Shown piece after piece: positions 58,003 to 64,000 of a stretch of DNA of 64,000 bases. The notes below the pieces were generated by a model. That model saw nothing but the letters and a program-made list of their open reading frames with translations, was not told the DNA's origin and made no database searches. The translations under genes and the position numbers were made by a program. The DNA comes from Paenibacillus sp. FSL H8-0048. Its GTDB lineage: Bacteria > Bacillota > Bacilli > Paenibacillales > Paenibacillaceae. The stretch lies in the NCBI RefSeq assembly GCF_038002825.1, contig NZ_JBBODF010000001.1, forward strand, positions 6,014,001 through 6,078,000, read 5' to 3'. Numbering within the stretch: position 1 is the stretch's first letter; each line of letters begins with the position of its first letter.

Positions 58003-61000
58003 TCAGATAGAGAGGATCTCGCGGATGTCCTGTTCGCTCAGGCCGGGCAGCGCCTCCTGCCCCGGCTGGATCACCTCGTCAATCAGATTTTTCTTCTTCT
58101 GCTGCAGCTCGTACATCTTATCCTCCACTGTACCCTGGGCTACCAGGCGGATAACCTGGACGATCTTTTTCTGCCCGATCCGGTGGGCGCGGTCGGCCGC
58201 CTGCTGCTCGACCGCAGGGTTCCACCACAGGTCGTAGAGAATGACCGTATCGGCACCGGTCAGGTTGAGGCCGGTGCCGCCAGCCTTCAGCGAGATCAGG
58301 AACAGGTCGCGCTCGCCTTCATTGAAGCGGCTGCACAGCTCAACCCGCCGGGAGGCCGGGGTTTGTCCGTCCAGATAGAAATGCGGAATCCCGAGCAGGG
58401 CCAGCTCGCGCCCGATCATACCGAGCATCTGCGTGAACTGTGAGAAGATCAGCATCCGTTTGCCGGAGCTGCGGCACTCATCGATGATCTCCAGCAGCTG
58501 CTCGAATTTGCCGGAGCCTCCGGTATATCCGTCCACGAACAGGGCCGGATGGCAGCACAGCTGGCGCAGCCGGGTCAGTCCGGCCAGCACCTTGATCCGG
58601 CCGCCCCCAAAGCTGTCGCTGTCCAGATGCTTGAGCGCCTCTTTGCGTAGCCGCGCCAGATAAGCGACATAGAGCCGTTTCTGCTCCGGCAGCAGCTCGG
58701 AGGCCTGGAGGGACTCGATTTTGTCCGGCAGCTCCTTCAGCACATCGCTCTTCAGACGGCGCAGCAGGAAGGGGCGGGCGCGCCTGGCGACCGTCTCCCG
58801 GGGAAGGTCATGGAAGGCTTTCTTCCCGGGGAACAAGCCGGGGAAGACAACGCTGAAGATCGACCACAGGTCCTCCAGTGCATTCTCCACCGGTGTACCG
58901 GTCAGCGCAAAACGGTAACGGGCCTGAAGCAATCTGACCGCCTGTGAAGTCTGGGTCTCATGATTCTTGATCATCTGCGCTTCATCCAGAATGAGCGTAT
59001 GGAACGACCGCTTGGCGTACTCGTCCACATCTCTGCGCAGCAGCGGGTACGAGGTGATGATGACATCATGCCCGGCCGTGTTCCGCACGATCCGTCCGCG
59101 TTCACCAGAGTTGCCGTCAGCAATGACCGCCTTAATCTCCGGGGCGAAGCGCTTCAGCTCATTAAGCCAGTTATAGACCAGGGAAGCAGGGGCAACCACC
59201 AGCGCAGGTACGCCGCTCTGCCGGATGTCTTCCAGCTCAGAGAGCAGGAAGGCGATGCTCTGGAGTGTTTTGCCGAGGCCCATGTCGTCCGCCAGAATCC
59301 CGCCGAAGCGGTAATGGGCCAGCGTCCTCATCCACTGGAAGCCGTACTGCTGATAATCCCGCAGCACGGGAGCCAGACTCTCCGGCAGCGGGAAGTCCAG
59401 ATTCTCGGGACTCGCCATATTAGCGAGCAGCCGCCGGAAGGAGCGGCCGGTCTCGATCGTCTGCCCCTGGAGGGTGCCTGCATGGAGATGGAGGGCGCGG
59501 ACCAGCGGCAGGGAGAACTCCGAACTCCGGATATCCACGCTGCGGACGCCGAGCTCGTTCATCAGGTCGATAATTTCCTGGAACTCTGAGGTATCCAGCG
59601 GGAGCAGGGCTCCGTCCTTGAGCCGGTGATACTTACGCTTTTCCTGAAGAGATTTCAGGACCTCTGTGATGTCTTTATCCGTGATGCCATCCATGGCGAA
59701 TTTGAAGTCGAGCCAGTCGGTCTTCTCGTTCCAGCTCAGGCTGACCTTGGGCGGAGCATGCTCCGTAAGCACCCGATCCTTGACTGCAGTGGTCGCATAG
59801 ACCTGAAGCAGCGGCTCCAGCAGCGGGATGGTATGATGCAGGAAGTCGAATTCCCCGTCCTCGTCACGCATGATATATCCGCTCTCCGTCCGCGAGAAGG
59901 ACTCATGGGCCATCAGGTCCAGAATCCGCCGCTCGGCTTCCCCGTCCCGCATCAGAATGACCTCGCTGCTCCGCTCATGGGCCTTTTCCTCCAGCGGATT
60001 GATAACAATCCCGCCGTACTGGAATTCAAGCCCGGCCAGCAGCCGGTCCCTTACCCGGTCCAGGTAGAGTCTGGCGTGAAGCCGGGTCTGGACGATCTTA
60101 TCCGCAATGGAGTCGGCAATGCTCACCCTGCCCAGCTTCTTCAGCCCGGGGATGACGGTTTCCATGAAGGGCTCCATCTGCTCAGGTGCAATCGCCAGGC
60201 TGTCCCGCCGGCTGCCGCTGAGCATCCGCTTCAGCTCGGAGAGCCGCCCACATTCCTGCGCCGGAAGCTTCAGCAGCCTGCCCTCGGTCAAGACCAGCCC
60301 GTAGCTCTCCAGAATCGTAAGCTGCTCAAGTCCCCGGACATCCAGCCGGTAGCCGTCCTCCTGTGCCTGGTCGAACTGGAAGCTGAGCGGCAGCAGCTCC
60401 TCCGAGAGGGACAAGCGTTCCATCAGAAGCTGTCCATGCTGAAGGCGAACGGCAGGCGCTGCTTCTAGCAGGGGATACAGACTTTCCCAGAAAAAAGGGG
60501 CAACCGGCAGCAGCCGGTCATTCCCGGTAGGGTTAGTGCGGGAACCATACGGGCTGGTGAGACTATTGTAGACCTTCTCATTGAGCATGATCTCAATCAG
60601 CTTCTGCAGGACCTCATTATCCTTCTTGGAGAAGCTGTGCAGGGCGGGATCATAGCTGAAATGCGCCGTGAATTCATAAGGCTCGCCCCGGTGCACCTGC
60701 TCCAAAAAAGATCTGATCTTCTGCACAATATAAAGGCGTTTCGGACCAAGCCTCACTTCCAGCCCAAGCATCGTGCTGCCGTAGCTGAAGTTGAAGGGCC
60801 GGCAGATGAACTCCACCTGAAGCGGTGTCCGCAGATCGATATACGTGCCTGCACCGCTTGGCCGCTGCCGTCCTCCGGTGAATATCCCGAGCATGCTGCT
60901 CACCAGCTGCCGGTCTCCGCTGCGCTCCCGGTGCTCTGCCCCGGCGGGGCCGAAGCTGTCCTCTGCCAGCGGCGGACTGCCGGCCTGTGCGGGATGAGCC

Positions 61001-61347
61001 TCCCCCGCATCTGCCTGCATCTCCTCAGCCTCTTCAGCTCCGGCTGTCCGGCTGCGGTAGAGAACCGTCACCAGCGCCGCCGCAATATGCTTGCAAAAGG
61101 GGCCGCCGTGATAGTAAGCCGGGCAGGTGCATTCTCCCTGCACATCCCCGTCACTGTCGATGATCAGCGCAATCTCATGGCTGTCCAGCCCATGGACCTC
61201 AGCGCGGTATTTGGAATACTCGTCTTCCTCATTATGCTCCGTATAGACAAGGTCCACCTTATGGGCATGATAATAAGCTGCCCCCTGGTCAAAAGCGGCG
61301 TTGCCGCACAGCAGCTTGATTACCCGTTCCGGCACCTGATAACCCAC
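58003..61347 (-). CDS. SNF2-family helicase with N-terminal SWIM zinc finger
   Basis: 1114-residue Swi2/Snf2 ATPase. A SWIM zinc motif (Cys73, Cys75, Cys85, His87 in GECTCPAYYHGGPFCKHIAA) is followed by a long bacterial SNF2-associated region. The ATPase core carries ILADDMGLGKTLQSIAFLL (motif I, about 680-700), LILDEAQMIKN (DEAQ motif II) and, in the helicase C domain, MLIFSQFTQM, LISLKAGGTGLNL and DLWWNPAVEQQAADRAHRIG. It should translocate on DNA and may remodel protein-DNA complexes. The GTG start follows AAGGAAGTGAG, 6 nt after the TetR gene, so it is cotranscribed with an ABC exporter operon, which is unusual. Confidence 0.93.
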   Translation of the reverse strand: MGYQVPERVIKLLCGNAAFDQGAAYYHAHKVDLVYTEHNEEDEYSKYRAEVHGLDSHEIALIIDSDGDVQGECTCPAYYHGGPFCKHIAAALVTVLYRSRTAGAEEAEEMQADAGEAHPAQAGSPPLAEDSFGPAGAEHRERSGDRQLVSSMLGIFTGGRQRPSGAGTYIDLRTPLQVEFICRPFNFSYGSTMLGLEVRLGPKRLYIVQKIRSFLEQVHRGEPYEFTAHFSYDPALHSFSKKDNEVLQKLIEIMLNEKVYNSLTSPYGSRTNPTGNDRLLPVAPFFWESLYPLLEAAPAVRLQHGQLLMERLSLSEELLPLSFQFDQAQEDGYRLDVRGLEQLTILESYGLVLTEGRLLKLPAQECGRLSELKRMLSGSRRDSLAIAPEQMEPFMETVIPGLKKLGRVSIADSIADKIVQTRLHARLYLDRVRDRLLAGLEFQYGGIVINPLEEKAHERSSEVILMRDGEAERRILDLMAHESFSRTESGYIMRDEDGEFDFLHHTIPLLEPLLQVYATTAVKDRVLTEHAPPKVSLSWNEKTDWLDFKFAMDGITDKDITEVLKSLQEKRKYHRLKDGALLPLDTSEFQEIIDLMNELGVRSVDIRSSEFSLPLVRALHLHAGTLQGQTIETGRSFRRLLANMASPENLDFPLPESLAPVLRDYQQYGFQWMRTLAHYRFGGILADDMGLGKTLQSIAFLLSELEDIRQSGVPALVVAPASLVYNWLNELKRFAPEIKAVIADGNSGERGRIVRNTAGHDVIITSYPLLRRDVDEYAKRSFHTLILDEAQMIKNHETQTSQAVRLLQARYRFALTGTPVENALEDLWSIFSVVFPGLFPGKKAFHDLPRETVARRARPFLLRRLKSDVLKELPDKIESLQASELLPEQKRLYVAYLARLRKEALKHLDSDSFGGGRIKVLAGLTRLRQLCCHPALFVDGYTGGSGKFEQLLEIIDECRSSGKRMLIFSQFTQMLGMIGRELALLGIPHFYLDGQTPASRRVELCSRFNEGERDLFLISLKAGGTGLNLTGADTVILYDLWWNPAVEQQAADRAHRIGQKKIVQVIRLVAQGTVEDKMYELQQKKKNLIDEVIQPGQEALPGLSEQDIREILSI

Positions 61348-61353
61348 GTATAC

Positions 61354-62064
61354 TCACTTCCTTTTATTGCTTCTGTCTAAGCCATTCCCGCCGATCCCAT
61401 GCAGAATGAAGCTTATAGTCTGTTCAATCTCAGCCTCATCATTCCAGTCCTGCTCGGGCATCAGCACCAGCCGCGTCAGCAGGTATCCGATAATCGCCGA
61501 TATCGTGAAGCGGATAATTGCAGGCGTTGGCGCGTCAATCACTTCACCTTCCGCTTTGAAGTGCTCAGTAATTGCAGTAACGCGGGCCAGGACCTGCTCG
61601 AAGATATTCTCGGTCAGCTGCTCCTTCAGCGCAGGCTGGAAGGGGATCTCCTGAATGAGAATTTTGACGATCTTGAGATTCCTGCGGACGAACTCCAGCC
61701 GGTTCACCATGAAGGCCTTAAGGAAATCCTCGTAGCTCTCGAACGGCACATCCAGCACACCGCTGAAGTTGCGCAGCACGAACGGGGCGATCATCCGGCT
61801 CATGGTGGGGACCACGATGGCAAGCAGGAGATCTTTTTTGGTCCGGTAATAACGGAAGATCGTGCCTTCGGCCACGCCCGCCTTCTGGGCGATTTCACTG
61901 GTGGCGGCCGCCGAGAAGCCCTTCTCTGCAAACACATCAATCGCCGCCCGCAGAATGGACAGCTGCTTGGGCGTGACCTGCTCCTTCTCGCTGAGATCCA
62001 GCAGCTCCTGAATCCACTGGTCTTGCTCCAGCTGCTCCTGATCGGCAGCAGGGTTATTCTCCAT
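61354..62064 (-). CDS. TetR-family regulator of the ABC exporter operon
   Basis: 236-residue regulator. After an acidic N-terminal lead of about 30 residues, the HTH spans about 35-80 (SILRAAIDVFAEKGFSAAAT, EIAQKAGVAEGTIFRYYRTK). The C-terminal ligand domain follows (ETFR-like FEQVLARVTAI, IRFTISAIIGYLL). The ATG at 62064 has GGAGGTTCTATTG upstream. It lies between the exporter permease and the SNF2 gene in one transcript. It probably binds the palindrome ATAATGAGTGAG-TG-CTCACTCATTAT at the operon promoter. Ligand unknown. Confidence 0.9.
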   Translation of the reverse strand: MENNPAADQEQLEQDQWIQELLDLSEKEQVTPKQLSILRAAIDVFAEKGFSAAATSEIAQKAGVAEGTIFRYYRTKKDLLLAIVVPTMSRMIAPFVLRNFSGVLDVPFESYEDFLKAFMVNRLEFVRRNLKIVKILIQEIPFQPALKEQLTENIFEQVLARVTAITEHFKAEGEVIDAPTPAIIRFTISAIIGYLLTRLVLMPEQDWNDEAEIEQTISFILHGIGGNGLDRSNKRK

Positions 62065-62121
62065 CAATAGAACCTCCAGACTCTTGCAGTTCCTTCTAGT
62101 GTACCATAGCCCGTTCACTCT

Positions 62122-63159
62122 TCACATTCTGCGGTGCTTGCGCAGAGCCAGCACATTTAGCAGCATGAACAGCAGAGAGAAGCCGATCAGCATGAACACA
62201 TCCCCGGCGATATTGCTCCAGCCTCTGCCGCGAACCATGATATCCATCAGTGCCTGTGAACCGTAGTACATCGGAGTGGCGAGTCCAATGCGCTGGAGCC
62301 AGAGGGGAAGGGTATCCAGCGGAAATAATCCGCTCAGGAAGATCTGCGGCACAATGACCAGAGGGATGAACTGGATCATCTGCAGCTCATTGGCGGCGAA
62401 CGCCGAGAGCAGGGTGCCGAGGGTCAGCGCCGACATCGACAGCAGCAGCGTCATCAGCAGCACGTAGCCGAAGCTGCCCGTCATCATAATCCCCAGCACC
62501 TGGATGGAGAACCAGGAGATCAGCAGAGCCTGGAAGACGGTGAAGATGCCGAAGCCGCAGACATAACCGGTGACGATCTCCCAGCGCTTCAGCGGGGTGG
62601 AGAGCAGACGCTCCAGCGTGCCCGTGGTCCGTTCGCGCAGGAAGGAGACACCGGCAATCAGGAAGACAAAGAAGAACACGAACACCCCGATCATAATCGG
62701 GCCGAAGCGGTCGATCGTCTTCATATCCTCCGCGCCATACAGATAGCTGATCTGCGGCTGGAGCTGTCCTCCGCCCGGCGCTTGCGGCCGGAGGCTCTGC
62801 GCAGCTTCCTGGAGCGCCATGATTACAGCGCGGTTAGCCGCCGGATTGCTGCCTTCAAGAATAACAGCGGGTGCGTCTCCCTTCATTGTAAGGAGAGCAT
62901 CGATATCTCCCGCCTTCATGGCGGCCTGCCCGTTTGCTTCCTCGGCGTAGCCGGTAACCTCAGCCTGCTGGGCTTCCAGCGCTGAACTGAATACTGCCGC
63001 GCCCCCAGAGACACCGATTTTAGGCTCATAAGCATCGCTGCCGAACACCAGGCTCATCAGGCTAAGCACCAGCAGGGGGGCGATGAACATCAGCGCCATG
63101 GTTCTCCGGTCATGGATGAACTGCTGCAGAATTCTCAGGGTAATGGCCCGTATTCTCAC
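62122..63159 (-). CDS. ABC-2 type exporter permease
   Basis: 345-residue membrane protein with one N-terminal helix, an extracytoplasmic domain (about 45-160) and five C-terminal helices, the ABC-2/YhgE-DrrB-like layout. It carries FLRERTTGTLERLLSTPLKR, the cytoplasmic coupling motif of ABC-2 permeases, and PQIFLSGLFPLDTLPLWLQ. It pairs with the ATPase encoded just upstream and overlaps it by 4 nt (GTGA). Likely exports drugs or lipophilic compounds; the substrate is not evident. Confidence 0.92.
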   Translation of the reverse strand: MRIRAITLRILQQFIHDRRTMALMFIAPLLVLSLMSLVFGSDAYEPKIGVSGGAAVFSSALEAQQAEVTGYAEEANGQAAMKAGDIDALLTMKGDAPAVILEGSNPAANRAVIMALQEAAQSLRPQAPGGGQLQPQISYLYGAEDMKTIDRFGPIMIGVFVFFFVFLIAGVSFLRERTTGTLERLLSTPLKRWEIVTGYVCGFGIFTVFQALLISWFSIQVLGIMMTGSFGYVLLMTLLLSMSALTLGTLLSAFAANELQMIQFIPLVIVPQIFLSGLFPLDTLPLWLQRIGLATPMYYGSQALMDIMVRGRGWSNIAGDVFMLIGFSLLFMLLNVLALRKHRRM

Positions 63160-63887
63160 CGGCGTGCACCTCCATAATAGAGGAAGGCTTCCTCAATGCT
63201 GGCGGCACCGGTAGCGTGAAGCAGTCCGGCCGGAGTATCGGCCGCCAGCAGCACGCCGTCCCGGATCATCGCCAGCCGGTCACATTTCTCTGCTTCATCC
63301 ATCACATGCGTGGTCAGGACAATTGTTGTTCCCTTGCGGTTCAGCGCCTTCAGCTCCTTCCAGATGGACTGGCGCAGCACCGGATCGATGCCGACAGTCG
63401 GTTCATCCAGCAGCAGCAGCGGCGGCTCGTGCAGCAGGGCAATCGCCAGGGACAATCGGCGCTTCATGCCCCCGGAGAATTGGTCCACCCGCTTACGCAG
63501 ATGCTCCTGCAGATTCACCAGCTCCATCACATCCCCGATCCGCCGCGTGCGGTTGCCGCCCTTGAGTCCATACAGCGCAGCGAAGAACTCCAGATTCTCC
63601 TTGGCGCTAAGCTCGGTATACAAGGCATCCGACTGGGCCATATATCCTATTTGCTGGAGCATGGCAAGCTTCGGCATCCGCACCCCCAGCACGGTGACCT
63701 CACCGGAGGTTACCTCGTCTATGCCCGTAAGCAGCTTGACCAGCGTGGTTTTGCCGGAGCCGGAGGGTCCCAGAATTCCGAACGTCTCTGCCTGATGCAC
63801 CTGAAGAGTGATATCCTTCAACACGGTTTTATTGCCAAAAGCCCGGTTCACATGAGTAACCGCAATGACTGGCTTCCCTTCATCCAT
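63156..63887 (-). CDS. ABC exporter ATPase
   Basis: 243-residue nucleotide-binding subunit of a drug-export type. Walker A is GPSGSGKTT (about 36-44), the signature FSGGMKRRLSLAIAL, Walker B LLLLDEPTVGID, and the switch His lies in VLTTHVMDEAEKCD. The ATG has GGAGGAGAG upstream. It is the first gene of an ABC-permease-TetR-SNF2 operon, overlapping the permease gene by 4 nt. Expression is probably controlled by the TetR protein encoded downstream. Confidence 0.94.
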   Translation of the reverse strand: MDEGKPVIAVTHVNRAFGNKTVLKDITLQVHQAETFGILGPSGSGKTTLVKLLTGIDEVTSGEVTVLGVRMPKLAMLQQIGYMAQSDALYTELSAKENLEFFAALYGLKGGNRTRRIGDVMELVNLQEHLRKRVDQFSGGMKRRLSLAIALLHEPPLLLLDEPTVGIDPVLRQSIWKELKALNRKGTTIVLTTHVMDEAEKCDRLAMIRDGVLLAADTPAGLLHATGAASIEEAFLYYGGARR

Positions 63888-63910
63888 AATACTCTCCTCC
63901 GTTCCTCATG

Positions 63911-63936
63911 ATAATGAGTGAGTGCTCACTCATTAT
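63911..63936. promoter_or_regulatory. 26-bp palindromic operator overlapping the exporter -10
   Basis: ATAATGAGTGAG-TG-CTCACTCATTAT has perfect 12-bp arms around a 2-bp centre. On the minus strand its outer end supplies the -10 (AGTATAAT), so a bound TetR dimer would block RNA polymerase. The -35 is weak. It sits just upstream of the exporter ATPase gene. Confidence 0.85.
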
Positions 63937-64000
63937 ACTAATGATTTCCTGCTCAAAAGTAAATGAAATTGTAAGGATTATCCGTTACTCCCGCTCTTGA

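Overview
This window looks like chromosomal DNA from a diazotrophic Paenibacillus. Four things point there: a compact nif cluster in the order nifB-H-D-K-E-N-X-orf-hesA-nifV with GlnR-type operators; sporulation genes (gerE, gerM, a YhcN/YlaJ-type lipoprotein); Firmicute RNA switches (a yybP-ykoY manganese riboswitch and a T-box); and strong AGGAGG ribosome binding sites with many TTG and GTG starts. No plasmid, phage or insertion-sequence genes were seen, and the clearest pseudogenes are small and local.

Layout. 0.1-5.1 kb: a glycosyltransferase, a spore lipoprotein, and the amino-sugar operon RpiR regulator-nagB-nagA on the minus strand. 5.7-10.2 kb: iron uptake genes efeO-efeB and, after a repeat-bearing gap, efeU, read from a near-consensus promoter flanked by Fur-type boxes. 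10.5-16.2 kb: a LacI regulator, a candidate structured RNA, gerE, a decayed aspartic-protease pair, a SagB-type nitroreductase, a flavodoxin-fold reductase/HxlR divergent pair, and a MarR/hydrolase pair that share an operator. 16.3-21.0 kb: a heptad-repeat coiled-coil protein, a three-gene ABC importer, and a TerC membrane protein under a manganese riboswitch. 21.4-32.8 kb: the nif operon. 33.0-37.8 kb: a HAD phosphatase, a GH13 alpha-glucosidase, a methyltransferase and an MBL-fold hydrolase. 37.8-38.9 kb: about 1.1 kb of noncoding tandem repeats. 38.9-50.0 kb: TetR, PgpA/YutG, gerM-rph-rdgB, a chitinase, NfeD-SPFH, a cupin and an aldo/keto reductase. 50.1-57.5 kb: an amber-interrupted CPBP protease, asparagine synthase, tRNA-Arg(UCU) with a duplicated 3' end, argS under a T-box, and small proteins. 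58.0-63.9 kb: an ABC exporter-TetR-SNF2 helicase operon behind a palindromic operator.

How the parts fit. NifB, NifE, NifN, NifX and NifV make the FeMo-cofactor and its homocitrate, and NifHDK is the enzyme. The promoter with one GlnR-type site upstream and one downstream matches the nitrogen control described for Paenibacillus nif. The secreted chitinase and the nag operon are two ends of a chitin/GlcNAc route, although they lie about 40 kb apart. The most unusual material is noncoding: a 51-bp modular palindromic repeat array beside a 14-bp minisatellite, an unassigned structured RNA upstream of gerE, a MarR gene that appears to be transcribed leaderless, and a repeat-encoded Gly/Ala/Ser-rich insert inside ArgS.

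All calls come from reading the sequence by eye. No database search or folding program was run.
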